DNA of 64,000 nt, from contig NZ_AP025498.1 of the NCBI RefSeq assembly GCF_024347535.1, positions 930,001 to 994,000 of the forward strand. Reading direction: 5' to 3'. The notes under the pieces are model-generated. The model had not been told where the DNA came from. It searched no databases and was given only the letters and a program-made list of their open reading frames with translations. Each line of letters begins with the position of its first letter. Position 1 is the first letter of the stretch. The position numbers and the translations under genes were made by a program. Positions 8,694 to 18,908 of the stretch are shown in pieces. Source of the stretch: Vibrio kanaloae (GTDB lineage: Bacteria; Pseudomonadota; Gammaproteobacteria; Enterobacterales; Vibrionaceae).

Positions 8694-11600
8694 ATGCACC
8701 TAAACCAAGGAAGAGTGGCCAAGAAGGTTTTTACACTCAGTACTCTCACCGCGTCATGCTTAATGGCATTCAACAGCTATGCGGCTGTTGATTGTTCAAC
8801 CTTAGACACGTGGAACTCTGCCACCGTATATACCGGTGGTGATCAGGTTTCACATGACGGCAGCGCTTATACAGCAAATTACTGGAATCAGAATAACAAC
8901 CCAAGCCAGTTTGAAGGCGACTATGCACAATGGAAGAAAGTCGATGTGTGTAGCGGCGACGGAGGTGGCGGTACGCCAAATGAAGTGCCGACGGCTTCGT
9001 TAACATCGCCAACGGCATCAGATGTGATTGTTGAAGGCGATAGCGTGGTATTGAGTGCAACAGCATTAGACGCTGACGGCAGTGTTGCTTCAGTAGAATT
9101 CTTTGTTGATGGTTCTTCGGTCGCAGTGGTGACTGCGGCACCGTTTGAAGTAACGTGGGCTGCAACGTCTGGTAACCACCAGGTTTCAGTTGTCGCAATG
9201 GACAATGAAGGTGCAACAAGTGTTGCAAGCGCGGTTTCAGTTTCTGTTGATTCAGCGCAACCGGGTAACGAAGCACCGACAGTTTCGGTTGCGCTTTCAG
9301 CAGCTTCGGTCGATGTTGGTGGTGTGGTAACACTTACCGCAACAGCCGCAGACAGTGATGGCACGGTTGATAAGGTTGATTTCTACGTAGCAGGTGCCCT
9401 TGTGGGTACAGCAGCAACAAGTCCATACACGCTAGATTACACAACAACTCAAGCTGGCTCTTTAGCGGTTTACGCGAAAGCAACAGACAACCAAGGCGCG
9501 ACTGCAGATTCTGCGTTGGCTTCTTTGACTGTGAATGGTGCTCCAACAGTGAGCACATGTCGCCCTGATGGCTTATATCAAACTCAAGGTGTCGATGTTC
9601 CTTACTGTACAATTTACGATGAAGATGGCCGTGAGAAAATGGGCGCGGATCACCCACGCCGTGTGATTGGTTACTTCACAAGTTGGCGTGCAGGGGATGA
9701 CCCACAAGCCGCTTACTTAGTAAATGACATCCCTTGGGAACAGCTCACACACATTAACTACGCTTTTGTGAGCATCGGCTCAGATGGCAAAGTAAACGTC
9801 GGTGATGTGAATGATCCTGAAAACGCTGCGGTTGGCAAAGAGTGGCCGGGTGTGGAAGTTGATCCTGCATTAGGCTTCAAAGGTCACTTTGGTGCATTAG
9901 CGACAGCGAAGAAAAAACACGGCGTGAAAACGCTAATTTCAATCGGTGGTTGGGCAGAAACCGGTGGTCACTTCGCGACTGACGGAAGCCGAGTGGCTGA
10001 TGGTGGTTTCTATACCATGACCACCAATGCCGATGGTTCAATTAACCATCAAGGCATCGAAACATTCGCAACTTCAGCGGTTGAAATGCTTCGTAAATAC
10101 CAGTTCGATGGTCTAGATATCGATTACGAATACCCAACCTCAATGGCGGGCGCAGGTAATCCATACGATAAAGACTTTATGGAACCACGTCGTCAATACC
10201 TATGGGCTTCGTACCAAGTGTTGATGAAAGTGTTGCGTGAGAAGCTTGATGCGGCGTCTGCGCAAGATGGCAATCACTACATGTTAACTATCGCGGCTCC
10301 TTCTTCTGGTTACCTGCTGCGCGGTATGGAAACATTCGACGTAACCAAATATCTCGATTACGTAAACATCATGTCTTATGACCTTCACGGTGCGTGGAAC
10401 GATCACGTAGGTCATAACGCTGCATTGTTTGATACAGGTAAAGACTCAGAGTTAGCACAGTGGAACGTTTACGACACTGCGGCTTATGGCGGTATCGGTT
10501 ATCTGAACACGGATTGGGCTTACCATTACTTCCGCGGTTCAATGCCAGCCGGTCGTATTAATATTGGTGTACCGTATTACACTCGTGGTTGGCAAGGTGT
10601 AACAGGTGGTGAGAATGGTCTTTGGGGCCGAGCTGCACTGCCAAACCAATCTGAATGTTCAGCGGGTACGGGGGAAGGCGAGAAAAACAACTGTGGTCAT
10701 GGTGCAATTGGTATCGACAACATGTGGCATGATACCGACCCGAAAGGCAACGAAATGGGCGCGGGTTCAAACCCAATGTGGCACGCTAAGAACCTAGAGA
10801 AAGGTATTTGGGGTTCTTATGCTGACGCCTACAAGCTTGATCCTGTCAACGATCCAACGGATATGCTTACAGGCACGTACACACGTAACTACGACAGCGT
10901 GGCGGTTGCTCCTTGGTTGTGGAATGCAGAGAAGGGCGTATTCCTTTCTACGGAAGATAAACAGTCTATCGATGTGAAAGCGGACTACGTTATTGATAAA
11001 GAAATCGGCGGCATCATGTTCTGGGAACTCGCAGGGGATTATAACTGTTATGTACTCGATGCGAGCGGCAACCGAACTTCAATTGATACAACTGAGCAAG
11101 CGTGTAACAGTGGTAACGGTGAGTTCCACATGGGGAACACCATGACTAAAGCTATCTACGATAAGTTTAAGTCTGCGACGCCATACGGAAACAAGGTGGC
11201 GACGGGTGCTATTCCAACGGAAGCGTTAGATATCGCGGTATCGGTTGGTGGTTTCAAAGTTGGTGACCAAAACTACCCAATTAACCCTAAAATCACCTTC
11301 ACAAACAACACAGGTCAATCACTTCCGGGTGGTACCGAGTTCCAATTTGATATCCCAGTGTCAGCGCCTGATAACGCGAAAGACCAATCGGGCGGTGGTT
11401 TAACGGTGATTGCTTCAGGTCATACTCGTGCGGATAACATCGGTGGACTAGACGGACCCATGCACCGCGTAGCGTTTACGCTACCCGCGTGGAAAGATCT
11501 TCCTGCTGGTGGTGTGTATGAGCTAGATATGGTGTATTACTTGCCAATTTCAGGTCCTGCGAACTATGCAGTGAGTGTGAATGGTGTCGACTATGCCTTT

Positions 11601-11861
11601 AGCTTTGAGCAACCAGATTTACCACTAGGTGATATCAGTTCTGGTGGTGGTAACCCTGGCGATGGTGGTACAAACCCTGGTACGTGTGATACTGCAGGTT
11701 TAGCGGTTTACCCAGACTTACCTCAGAAAGATTGGGCGGGTAACCCAAGCCATGCAAACACGGGTGACCAAGTCGTTTATAACAACGTAGTATACCAAGC
11801 GAACTGGTGGACAAGTGCCGAACCGGGTAGTGATGGTAGTTGGACGAAAGTATGTTCTTAA
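8694..11861 (+). CDS. Secreted multidomain chitinase, GH18
   Basis: 1055 residues. Order: signal peptide to about residue 30 (ending NSYA); a CBM5/12 chitin-binding module (~33-80, aromatic YTANYWN..W); two Ig-like Big/PKD-type domains (~95-187 and ~191-280, each NEAPTVS-like start and VDFYV/VEFFVDG core); GH18 catalytic domain (~315-815) with DGLDIDYE, placing the catalytic acid at E479; a ChiC-type domain (~844-985); and a second CBM5/12 (~998-1055, VYQANWW). Gly/Asn/Pro-rich linkers precede the last module. It hydrolyses chitin outside the cell, and two binding modules should favour insoluble crystalline chitin. GH18 enzymes retain configuration through substrate-assisted catalysis. Flanked by its own terminator; monocistronic. 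Confidence 0.96.
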   Translation: MHLNQGRVAKKVFTLSTLTASCLMAFNSYAAVDCSTLDTWNSATVYTGGDQVSHDGSAYTANYWNQNNNPSQFEGDYAQWKKVDVCSGDGGGGTPNEVPTASLTSPTASDVIVEGDSVVLSATALDADGSVASVEFFVDGSSVAVVTAAPFEVTWAATSGNHQVSVVAMDNEGATSVASAVSVSVDSAQPGNEAPTVSVALSAASVDVGGVVTLTATAADSDGTVDKVDFYVAGALVGTAATSPYTLDYTTTQAGSLAVYAKATDNQGATADSALASLTVNGAPTVSTCRPDGLYQTQGVDVPYCTIYDEDGREKMGADHPRRVIGYFTSWRAGDDPQAAYLVNDIPWEQLTHINYAFVSIGSDGKVNVGDVNDPENAAVGKEWPGVEVDPALGFKGHFGALATAKKKHGVKTLISIGGWAETGGHFATDGSRVADGGFYTMTTNADGSINHQGIETFATSAVEMLRKYQFDGLDIDYEYPTSMAGAGNPYDKDFMEPRRQYLWASYQVLMKVLREKLDAASAQDGNHYMLTIAAPSSGYLLRGMETFDVTKYLDYVNIMSYDLHGAWNDHVGHNAALFDTGKDSELAQWNVYDTAAYGGIGYLNTDWAYHYFRGSMPAGRINIGVPYYTRGWQGVTGGENGLWGRAALPNQSECSAGTGEGEKNNCGHGAIGIDNMWHDTDPKGNEMGAGSNPMWHAKNLEKGIWGSYADAYKLDPVNDPTDMLTGTYTRNYDSVAVAPWLWNAEKGVFLSTEDKQSIDVKADYVIDKEIGGIMFWELAGDYNCYVLDASGNRTSIDTTEQACNSGNGEFHMGNTMTKAIYDKFKSATPYGNKVATGAIPTEALDIAVSVGGFKVGDQNYPINPKITFTNNTGQSLPGGTEFQFDIPVSAPDNAKDQSGGGLTVIASGHTRADNIGGLDGPMHRVAFTLPAWKDLPAGGVYELDMVYYLPISGPANYAVSVNGVDYAFSFEQPDLPLGDISSGGGNPGDGGTNPGTCDTAGLAVYPDLPQKDWAGNPSHANTGDQVVYNNVVYQANWWTSAEPGSDGSWTKVCS

Positions 11862-11941
11862 CCATGCCTAATACGTCAACAATGTAGTGCGCGAATATTC
11901 GAGTGGAATAGTAATTAGGTAAATTCACAACGATGCGTACT

Positions 11942-11977
11942 AAAAAGCCCAAATAGTTTGCTCTATTTGGGCTTTTT
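11942..11977. terminator. Bidirectional terminator after chitinase
   Basis: 15-bp perfect stem AAAAAGCCCAAATAG / CTATTTGGGCTTTTT with a 6-base loop. T runs on both strands serve the chitinase gene and the converging gene at 12007-12261. Confidence 0.92.
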
Positions 11978-12006
11978 CAGAATTATTTGAAGTGCTAGTC
12001 GCTAAT

Positions 12007-12261
12007 TTAAGCTTTTGCTTCTTTCATCGCTTCCGTTTTTTTTTCCTTTTGCATTTTTGCAAGGAAGTAGATATTTACGCAAGCGATAAAGCCATTAGTT
12101 GCAACAACCGGCCATGCGTCAATCATAACACCGTATGTTGTGAAGAGAGCACAGCCAATAAAGTTAAGAACACGCAGACGAACGATATCTTTCATTGTTA
12201 ATGAAATTGCGACCATGATAGACGCCGCGTAACCTAAAATCTCAACCATATTGAATTCCAT
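12007..12261 (-). CDS. Small SemiSWEET/YgjV-like inner-membrane protein
   Basis: 84 residues with three short hydrophobic helices: ILGYAASIMVAISLTM, LRVLNFIGCALFTTYGVMI, and WPVVATNGFIACVNIYFLA. They are followed by a Lys/Glu-rich tail. The triple-helix plan and the N..N/YG pattern resemble SemiSWEET sugar-transporter half-units and the YgjV membrane family. A GAGGG ribosome site precedes the ATG at 12261. Transport function is inference from fold-level resemblance; the family assignment is uncertain. Confidence 0.7.
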   Translation of the reverse strand: MEFNMVEILGYAASIMVAISLTMKDIVRLRVLNFIGCALFTTYGVMIDAWPVVATNGFIACVNIYFLAKMQKEKKTEAMKEAKA

Positions 12262-12529
12262 TGTTTGACCCTCTTAAATTTGCCGATACTTTGTCGGTAC
12301 CAATTCTTCTCTTCATGAGATGATTGAGGAAGCTCCGTGCCTCGAATGGTCTGGTTATGTTTAACTGGATAAACTATACCAAGTCTATTTTTGTGATAAA
12401 ACCCCCAAAACAAGCAGAAGTGAAGGTTAGCGATTACGCAAACGTTTAATGACTCTTTTGTTAATATAATTACTGTTTATGTTGGAGGTTAAGTTAATAA
12501 TTATTCTTATATAGATCAGGAAACCACTA

Positions 12530-13120
12530 ATGAATAAACAATCCATATATACAATAGAAGACATAAAGAAAGCTGCACTAGTGGTTTTGATAGCGGCTGG
12601 ACTGGCAGCTTGTACAACACAAGAGATACCAACAACCCACAACTATGGTGTGGTGACCAGCGGTGACTTTGATTTTATGAAACATGATGTCGTCACATAC
12701 TCATGGCATCCTGAATCAGAGCAGATGTATCTTTCTCAAAAGTACGATAAGACAGTAGTCACTGACTTGGTGCGTGACGCAATTAAAGATCAACTCTCTA
12801 TGAAAGGTTATCAGCTTAGGCAAAATGGTGCCGTTAGTGATGTCGTCGTCGGTTTTGGGTTGGCCGAAGAATCAGAGCTAAAGGATGAATCGATCTTTGA
12901 TGCGATTAAGTTATCTACAGGCGTTCCATTTTATAATGATGAAGGAAAGTTAGCCGAGAAAGGGTCGTTGTATATTGCTTTTTTCGTACCTAACTCTGAA
13001 ATCGTGCAATGGCAAGCATTAGCTCAGTCTGGCATCCAGAATGATGTTGAGCCCAGCGAAAGTAAACAGCGCATAACGGGCTTTATAGAGATGCTATTTA
13101 GACGCATGCCTACGCGCTAG
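12530..13120 (+). CDS. DUF4136-type lipoprotein
   Basis: 196 residues. Hydrophobic stretch AALVVLIAAGLAAC ends in the lipobox LAAC with Cys near residue 28; the N-terminus before it is unusually long (MNKQSIYTIEDIKKA), and a later start would also be possible. The mature region has the DUF4136 layout: an early strand FDFMKHDVVTYSW, a helix VVTDLVRDAIKDQLSMKGYQ, then a strand ending VVVGFGLA, and a C-terminal WQALAQSG segment. Function of the domain is unknown; members are envelope lipoproteins. Confidence 0.8.
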   Translation: MNKQSIYTIEDIKKAALVVLIAAGLAACTTQEIPTTHNYGVVTSGDFDFMKHDVVTYSWHPESEQMYLSQKYDKTVVTDLVRDAIKDQLSMKGYQLRQNGAVSDVVVGFGLAEESELKDESIFDAIKLSTGVPFYNDEGKLAEKGSLYIAFFVPNSEIVQWQALAQSGIQNDVEPSESKQRITGFIEMLFRRMPTR

Positions 13121-13285
13121 ATGGATTCATTGGGTCAATATTACTTGTTGAATAAATGGACAGATCGCAGATTATGCTTTTTTATTTGTAACTAAAGGTA
13201 CATTTGCGTAAAGCAACGTAAAGTTCGCGCTTCTTTTACTAGCATTTGTCTATACTGGACAAAACGTTAACTTAGGTTTGATCCA

Positions 13286-14473
13286 ATGAAACTGTTCTCC
13301 AAATACTCTCTCTCTCTATTAAGTATATTCATTGTAAGTAACGCAGCAGTGGTAAGTAATGAAGCTGTAGCAGCACCTTCTATAGTACCAAGCCCACCTA
13401 GTCTAGGATCCAAAGGGTATGTACTAATCGATTTTAATTCTGGTGATGTGCTAGTAGAAAAAAACGCACACACTAAATTAAACCCAGCAAGTTTGACTAA
13501 GCTGATGACCAGTTATGTGGCTGGGCAAGAAATGAAACGAGGTAACATTTCTGCTGACGACCAGGTGCGAATCAGCGAAAACGCGTGGGCAAAGAACTTT
13601 CCTGACTCGTCAAAAATGTTCATCGAAGTAAACACAGACGTAGCAATGATGGATCTCTACCGTGGATTGATTGTGCAATCAGGCAACGATGCGAGTGTTG
13701 CGATTGCAGAGCACGTGGCGGGATCACAAGGTGCTTTTGTGGACCTTATGAACTCTTGGGCAGCGTCTCTAAAATTAGAAAATACACATTTTTCGAACGC
13801 ACATGGCTTAGACGCTGACGATCTATATTCAACCCCTTATGATATTGCGTTATTAGGCCGTGCAATTATTCGTGATTTACCGGATGTGTATGACTTATAC
13901 AGTGAGCGTTCGTTCAGTTACAACGGTATTACACAACATAACCGAAATGGTTTACTTCGCGATAGAAGTTTGACAGTTGATGGTATGAAAACAGGCTATA
14001 CATCTGGCGCGGGTTACAGCTTAGCCAGTTCTGCAACACAAGGTGAGATGAGACTGATCGCGGTTGTCATGGGGGCGTCTAGCGTTAAGAGCCGTGAGTC
14101 AGATAATAAGCAACTGTTGAGCTATGGTTTCCGATTCTTCGATACACTCCACCCTCACCAAAGTGGTGAACAAGTTGCTGAAGAAAAGGTGTGGTTTGGA
14201 GCCCAAGACAAATTGAAGCTCGGTGTTGCAAAAGATACCTTTATCACGCTTTCGAAGTCTGACAGTAAAAAACTGACTGCGTCTATCGAACTTGATTCTG
14301 AGATAAAGGCACCGATTGCGGAAGGTCAAACCTTAGGTGTGGTTCATTACATGGTAGATGGTGAAGATGTTCAAACTCAGCCATTGATCGCGCTTGAAGC
14401 CGTTGAGCAGGGCAGCTTTTTAAAACGTTTGATGGACTATGTTAAATTGTTCTTCGCGAGCTTGTTTAAATAG
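13286..14473 (+). CDS. dacA: D-alanyl-D-alanine carboxypeptidase (PBP5/6 type)
   Basis: 395 residues. Signal peptide of ~30 residues ending AVA-A. The three penicillin-binding motifs are intact: S69-L-T-K72 (nucleophile Ser and Lys), S132-G-N134 and K235-T-G237. A beta-rich PBP5_C domain follows (~280-370). The C-terminus GSFLKRLMDYVKLFFASLFK is an amphipathic helix that would tether it to the periplasmic face of the inner membrane. It removes the terminal D-Ala from pentapeptide side chains of peptidoglycan. Which paralogue (dacA/dacC) this is cannot be decided from sequence alone. Monocistronic, ended by the hairpin at 14557. Confidence 0.92.
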   Translation: MKLFSKYSLSLLSIFIVSNAAVVSNEAVAAPSIVPSPPSLGSKGYVLIDFNSGDVLVEKNAHTKLNPASLTKLMTSYVAGQEMKRGNISADDQVRISENAWAKNFPDSSKMFIEVNTDVAMMDLYRGLIVQSGNDASVAIAEHVAGSQGAFVDLMNSWAASLKLENTHFSNAHGLDADDLYSTPYDIALLGRAIIRDLPDVYDLYSERSFSYNGITQHNRNGLLRDRSLTVDGMKTGYTSGAGYSLASSATQGEMRLIAVVMGASSVKSRESDNKQLLSYGFRFFDTLHPHQSGEQVAEEKVWFGAQDKLKLGVAKDTFITLSKSDSKKLTASIELDSEIKAPIAEGQTLGVVHYMVDGEDVQTQPLIALEAVEQGSFLKRLMDYVKLFFASLFK

Positions 14474-14556
14474 TATACGCAGGTGGAATGCCGTAAGCCT
14501 TGGTACGTGAGTTGTTACGTTTGTAATGGTAATCAGTGGCGATAAAAACAGCAATA

Positions 14557-14597
14557 CAATAGGCGTTGTGATTCATCACAACGCCTATTGTTATTTT
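14557..14597 (+). terminator. Rho-independent terminator after the carboxypeptidase
   Basis: 15-bp perfect stem CAATAGGCGTTGTGA / TCACAACGCCTATTG with a TTCA loop, followed by TTATTTTT. Confidence 0.9.
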
Positions 14598-14687
14598 TAC
14601 ACACCTAAAATATGTCGTCTGCTTTCTTTATTAGCCGTAGCGGACGGTTTCTATTACTATACGAAAAATTTAGCAGTGTAGTCACTT

Positions 14688-14984
14688 ATGACCATAGAGA
14701 TAAAGAACGTAACCGAACCTGAAGTAACTTGTGCCAATTGTCAGGCATGCTGTTGTCGGTTAGAAGTTATGATCATCACAGATACCGGCGTTCCTGAAGA
14801 GCATATTGCTTATGACGAATGGGGCGGCGAAACCATGCTGAGATTAGACGACGGCTGGTGTTCGGCTGTTGATAGAGAAACGCTAATGTGTACTATCTAC
14901 GAAAACCGACCTTGGATCTGTCGTGAGTTTGAAATGGGCTCTTTTGAGTGTGTCGAGCAGCGAATTGATGTGATGGGTGAATAG
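14688..14984 (+). CDS. YkgJ-family cysteine-cluster protein
   Basis: 98 residues with eight cysteines: the CANCQACCCRLE cluster at ~15-25, WCSAVD, MCTIYENRPWICREFEMG and a final FECVEQ. The C..C..CC, then D..C..Y..RP..CR.F pattern defines the YkgJ/UPF0153 family, thought to bind zinc or iron-sulfur. Its biochemical role is not established. It lies after the DD-carboxypeptidase terminator, so it has its own promoter. Confidence 0.85.
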   Translation: MTIEIKNVTEPEVTCANCQACCCRLEVMIITDTGVPEEHIAYDEWGGETMLRLDDGWCSAVDRETLMCTIYENRPWICREFEMGSFECVEQRIDVMGE

Positions 14985-15078
14985 TGTTAGTTGGCCTTAA
15001 AAGCGAGCTCTCAATCGCTTAATATGAATGGCCTGCTCATTGAGATCAATGTATGAATGCAGTGGGTTTAGTTTATTC

Positions 15079-15210
15079 ACTATCGATAGATAGTGCCTCG
15101 AAATAGCCATAGGCTTTATTAAACCACACAAAGCGTTGAAACAAGATGATACTCTGAGACAACAGAGTACCTTGGAACATTAATTAGGTATTCGGTTTGA
15201 TGAATACCTA
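15079..15210. repeat. Two hairpins in the intergenic region after YkgJ gene
   Basis: CACTATC-GATA-GATAGTG (15079-15096) and TAGGTATTC / GAATACCTA (15185-15193, 15202-15210, 8-base loop). Neither is followed by a convincing T run. The second lies just beyond the stop of the minus-strand pseudouridine synthase and may contribute to ending or stabilising that transcript. Confidence 0.45.
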
Positions 15211-15256
15211 GCCATTCTCTCTTTCAGGCTTTCGCACTCCTCACAGTACATTTTGT

Positions 15257-16999
15257 TTAGAACTCTGAAGGCACCTCAAACTCGATCCACTCTCCCGTTA
15301 CTGGGTGAATTAATTTGAGGTACCCAGCATGTAGATGTAGGCGATCGCGTTTGTAACCATAAAGATCATCACCGCGGATTGGAACACCAAGACCGAATGG
15401 ATGAGCACAGTGCACACGTAACTGATGTGTGCGGCCCGTCTTAGGGTATAAGTTAACCTTGGTTTTGCCATTTTTCGTGCTGACAACTTCCCAATGGGTT
15501 TCTGCATTTCGTCCATGTTCATGGCAAACCAGCTGTCTTGGTCTGTCCGTGATGTCGCCGCGCAAGGGTAGGCTGATATCACCAGATCTACCCTCTATTT
15601 CATCATCTAGCAGAGCGGTGTAACGCTTCTCAACCGTTCTATCGATAAATTGTTTTTGGATGTGTTTGTTTGACGCTGCTGTAAGCGCTAAGATCAATAG
15701 CCCTGAAGTCGACATGTCCAGTCTATGGATGATCAAAGGGCCTGTCGCATTTGGGTAACGCGCCTTAATGCGTGTATAAACCGAGTCTTCGATAAACTTG
15801 CCGGGAACCGAGAGAAACTCTTCTGGTTTGTTAACCACCACGATCTCGTTGTCTTCATAAACAATATCGAAAGACTTACTCGACGCAGGGTTCACGATAA
15901 GTGGGTTATCTTCTAACTCAATGCCGTTTAGCTGGTGGTCGAGAATCTCGAAGCTTTTGCTTTGGCAAACAGGGTATAGGTTTCCGTGTTGTCGGATGAC
16001 ATCTGCTGGAGGCAATCCCCACCAAAATTCAGACAACGCTAATGGCTTAAAACCGTATTCAAAGGCAAAGTTAAGCAGCTTAGGTAGGCAGCAGTCACCA
16101 GAACCTTCAAGTGCATCTTTGCCTTCCAACAGATCAAGTAAGCTCTTAGATTCAGTTGCTTGGTTGATAAAGCGGTAGTGGTTCAAACGTTGAGCTTCTA
16201 ATTCAGCAGAAATAGCTTGGTAATCTTGCTTATGATTTTTCAATTCACTCTCGATCGCATCTACCTGTAATTGGCGCTCTGTGATCTTTTGTTTCCACTC
16301 AATACGAAGGGCTTTAAGGTCGCGTTTCTCTTGGCTGCTTTGGTTACCTAATTTCTTGAGTAGGCTTGCTGCCGACTCTAGATTCCCGAATGTCTTTTCT
16401 TGATTGGCTTGCTCTCTTAGTACGGTGCGCTGCGCTTTGTTCTCGGCCATTGCTAACTGAAAGGCTCCAATAGCTTGAGTTGACTCTGCTTTCAGCGTTT
16501 CAAGGTCAGATTCTAATGCGTCTAGGTTGTGTGATTTTTGTAGCTTCTCAATGTCATCCGCTAGTCGTGATTGGCGAGCGAGGTTTACACTATTTTGAGA
16601 TTGAAATTGTTCTGAGTCGAATGCTGGTGGAACGAAGTCGATACTTTTTAACTGAGAGGCCAGTATCGGATCTAGCTGTAAGCCTGAAAACGCAGAAAGA
16701 TAGCCTATCTCTTGCGTTATTGGATTCTGAACAAGAAGAACGGCATAGAGTTTACCTTGCGAGGTTTCATTTACACCATTGTCAATGAGTGACTGCTGAA
16801 GCTGTTGCATGGCTAATTTACATGTAGGGTGCGGGGTATAGTAATACGGGAACGTAAAACGATTCGGCAGCGCTAAATCTACATTTGCTAGTTGCAGAGG
16901 TGTGTATTGAGCAAGGTTTGTTGGCATTAAGATCAAACTCTGTGGCTGTTCAGTTAGAGTTCGATATTGTTGTCGAAATGAAGACAAATGAGAAGCCAA
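15257..16999 (-). CDS. RluA-family pseudouridine synthase with long N-terminal extension
   Basis: 580 residues, roughly twice a typical RluA enzyme. The C-terminal ~200 residues form the catalytic domain: VVNKPEEFLSVPGK, then HRLDMSTSGLLILA, where the Asp of HRLD is the catalytic residue, then YPKTGRTHQLRVHCAHPFGLGVPIRGDDLYG. Residues ~130-290 are a charged coiled coil (many E/K/Q heptads). The N-terminal ~120 residues contain CKLAMQQLQ and match no domain I know. It should isomerise uridine in rRNA or tRNA; the target site is unknown. The frame to 16999 begins with TTG and no good ribosome site is visible; the first ATG (16927) is an alternative start. Confidence 0.85.
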   Translation of the reverse strand: MASHLSSFRQQYRTLTEQPQSLILMPTNLAQYTPLQLANVDLALPNRFTFPYYYTPHPTCKLAMQQLQQSLIDNGVNETSQGKLYAVLLVQNPITQEIGYLSAFSGLQLDPILASQLKSIDFVPPAFDSEQFQSQNSVNLARQSRLADDIEKLQKSHNLDALESDLETLKAESTQAIGAFQLAMAENKAQRTVLREQANQEKTFGNLESAASLLKKLGNQSSQEKRDLKALRIEWKQKITERQLQVDAIESELKNHKQDYQAISAELEAQRLNHYRFINQATESKSLLDLLEGKDALEGSGDCCLPKLLNFAFEYGFKPLALSEFWWGLPPADVIRQHGNLYPVCQSKSFEILDHQLNGIELEDNPLIVNPASSKSFDIVYEDNEIVVVNKPEEFLSVPGKFIEDSVYTRIKARYPNATGPLIIHRLDMSTSGLLILALTAASNKHIQKQFIDRTVEKRYTALLDDEIEGRSGDISLPLRGDITDRPRQLVCHEHGRNAETHWEVVSTKNGKTKVNLYPKTGRTHQLRVHCAHPFGLGVPIRGDDLYGYKRDRLHLHAGYLKLIHPVTGEWIEFEVPSEF

Positions 17000-17077
17000 A
17001 GCAGAAGATAAATCGGCTTTGGCATCAATTATTGTCTCGTGTTTACCCTAAGAAGCAAGCGTTTGAGTGAAACTCGA

Positions 17078-17698
17078 TCAGTTCGAGTGCTCTAGCTCTA
17101 TTTGCTCCGCTTTTTGGTAAGCAGGGTGGCTAGCTAACAGCTCGCTGTATTTAGCAATGTTAGGATAAAGCGCCGTTGCACCAAAGTTTCCTACGATTTC
17201 TACGATGAACGACATCATAAAATCAGCTCCCGTTAGTGTTTCCGCAACTAGGTAGGTTTTGCCTTCCAATGCATTATTCACATAGGTTAAGACTTTTTGG
17301 CTTTCATCATCTGCGTAACCGCTTAGGAAGTTGGTCTCAGTACCATCTCTCATGACAAAGATTTTAAGTAGCATCGGTAAAATACCAGAGCTTTCAGCGA
17401 AGTGTAGCCACTGTGAATATTCAACATACTCAGCTGTGCCACGTTCCGGTGCAAACTTACCTTGGCCAAACTTGTCGATGAGGTACTCGGTAATCGCGCC
17501 TGATTCGCTGATCACAACGCCATCGTCTTCAATAACCGGAGATTTACCCAATGGGTGAACCGACTTTAATTCTGGCGGCGCTAGAAACGTTACACTGTCT
17601 CTTTGGTATGGTTTAATTTGGTAGTCAACACCAAGCTCTTCCAATAGCCAGATGATACGTTTTGAGCGTGATTTATTTAAGTGATGTAGAGTAATCAT
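17078..17698 (-). CDS. Glutathione S-transferase
   Basis: 206 residues: N-terminal thioredoxin-fold domain (1-78) with LHHLNKSRSKRIIWLLEELG and the cis-Pro/glutathione-binding segments GKSPVIEDDG and SESGAI, then an all-helical C-terminal domain. NKSRS, with Ser near residue 10, fits the bacterial GSTs of the Ser/Tyr-Gtt1-like kind. It conjugates or transfers glutathione to electrophiles. It lies 35 bases after the MDR reductase on the same strand, and both probably belong to the TetR regulon marked by the operator at 18802. Confidence 0.9.
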   Translation of the reverse strand: MITLHHLNKSRSKRIIWLLEELGVDYQIKPYQRDSVTFLAPPELKSVHPLGKSPVIEDDGVVISESGAITEYLIDKFGQGKFAPERGTAEYVEYSQWLHFAESSGILPMLLKIFVMRDGTETNFLSGYADDESQKVLTYVNNALEGKTYLVAETLTGADFMMSFIVEIVGNFGATALYPNIAKYSELLASHPAYQKAEQIELEHSN

Positions 17699-17733
17699 GA
17701 TTGTACCTATTTAACTTATTCCGTTTATTGAAT

Positions 17734-18765
17734 TTACTTAGCGTCGTTAGTTTTAATAACAAGTTTACCGAAGTTTTGACCTTCTAATAGGCCAATAAAT
17801 GCTTGCGGCGCTTCTTCTAGCCCTTCAATTAGATGCTCGCGGTAATGTATTTTTCCTTGAGACAACCATTCAGTCATTTGCACTGCGAACTCGTTGTAAC
17901 GGTGCGCGTAGTCATCAAAGATTATGAAGCCTTGCATCTTAATACGCTTGACTAGCAAGGTACCAACAAGACTGGACATGCGATCTGGACCTTCAGGAAG
18001 CGATGTCGCGTTGTATTGAGACACTAGGCCACAAACAGGAATACGAGCACCGGTGTTAAGCAATGGCATTACTGCGTCGAAAACCTTGCCGCCAACGTTT
18101 TCAAAATAGACGTCGATGCCGTTGTCACATGCTTTAGCCAACTGCTCTGCGAAGTCGTCGGTTTTGTGATCGATACATTCATCAAAGCCAAGTACCTCTT
18201 TAGCGTACTGGCACTTCTCTTGACCGCCAGCAACACCGATAACACGACAGCCTTTTAGTTTACCGATTTGTCCAACGGTTGCACCTACTGGGCCTGTTGC
18301 TGCAGCTACGACCAGAGTATCGCCTTTTTTCGGTTGGCCAATATCTAATAAACCCATGTAAGCCGTAAAACCAGGCATGCCCATGATGCCAAGTGCGTAA
18401 GAAGGGTGCGTTGGTTCTTTACCTAGTTTGATTAGGCCTTCACCGTTAGAAACACCAAGATCTTGCCAACCTGTATAAGCCAATACCCATTCGCCGACTT
18501 CAAAATCGCTGTTGTTTGATTCTTCAACCTGACATACGGTTGCGCCGACCATCACTTCGTCAATTGCAACTGGGTCAGCGTACGATTTAGCGTCGCTCAT
18601 TCGACCACGCATGTATGGGTCTAGAGAAAGGTACACTGAGCGAAGTAACATTTCGCCATCTTTAATTGTTGGTACGGCTACTGTTTCTAAACGGAAGTCG
18701 TTTTGAGTCGGTGCGCCAACTGGGCGAGAAGCCAATACGATGCGGCGATTGTCTTGTTGAGTCAT
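17734..18765 (-). CDS. curA: NADP-dependent MDR-family oxidoreductase (CurA-like)
   Basis: 343 residues, the standard length of zinc-independent medium-chain reductases. Markers: the N-terminal RIVLASRPVGAPT...FRLE, SLDPYMRGRMS, and the nucleotide-binding fold VVAAATGPVGATVGQIGKLKGCRVIGVAGG (with the extended Gly-rich turn). CIDHKTDDF and VDVYFENVGGKVFDAV also fit. E. coli CurA reduces curcumin and other alpha,beta-unsaturated carbonyls with NADPH. A TetR gene lies immediately upstream, a GST immediately downstream, and the TetR operator sits 34-51 bases before the start, so an electrophile response is likely (inference). Confidence 0.88.
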   Translation of the reverse strand: MTQQDNRRIVLASRPVGAPTQNDFRLETVAVPTIKDGEMLLRSVYLSLDPYMRGRMSDAKSYADPVAIDEVMVGATVCQVEESNNSDFEVGEWVLAYTGWQDLGVSNGEGLIKLGKEPTHPSYALGIMGMPGFTAYMGLLDIGQPKKGDTLVVAAATGPVGATVGQIGKLKGCRVIGVAGGQEKCQYAKEVLGFDECIDHKTDDFAEQLAKACDNGIDVYFENVGGKVFDAVMPLLNTGARIPVCGLVSQYNATSLPEGPDRMSSLVGTLLVKRIKMQGFIIFDDYAHRYNEFAVQMTEWLSQGKIHYREHLIEGLEEAPQAFIGLLEGQNFGKLVIKTNDAK

Positions 18766-18801
18766 TGGATGTCCTTAATTTATATTATGCTTATTTAGAA
18801 T

Positions 18802-18816
18802 TAGACCAGTCGTCTA
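18802..18816. promoter_or_regulatory. TetR-type operator upstream of the MDR reductase
   Basis: TAGACCAGTCGTCTA, an interrupted palindrome with TAGAC/GTCTA arms. The identical 15 bases (18 identical with the preceding AAT) recur at 19521 in front of the tetR gene. Comparable in plan to the NemR TAGACC/GGTCTA operator. Confidence 0.8.
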
Positions 18817-18908
18817 TGGTTGTCATCTAAAAATCCCGCCATCATCAAATTGATAAGAGGGCGGGTGATTTCTTTTAAGTTAAAGCGAATAAAACGCGCT
18901 GCGCGTTA

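Noticed and set aside
8770..9364. Long minus-strand frames inside the chitinase
   Set aside because: Low-complexity Leu/Pro/His or Thr/Ala translation typical of antisense frames of a Ser/Thr-rich gene.
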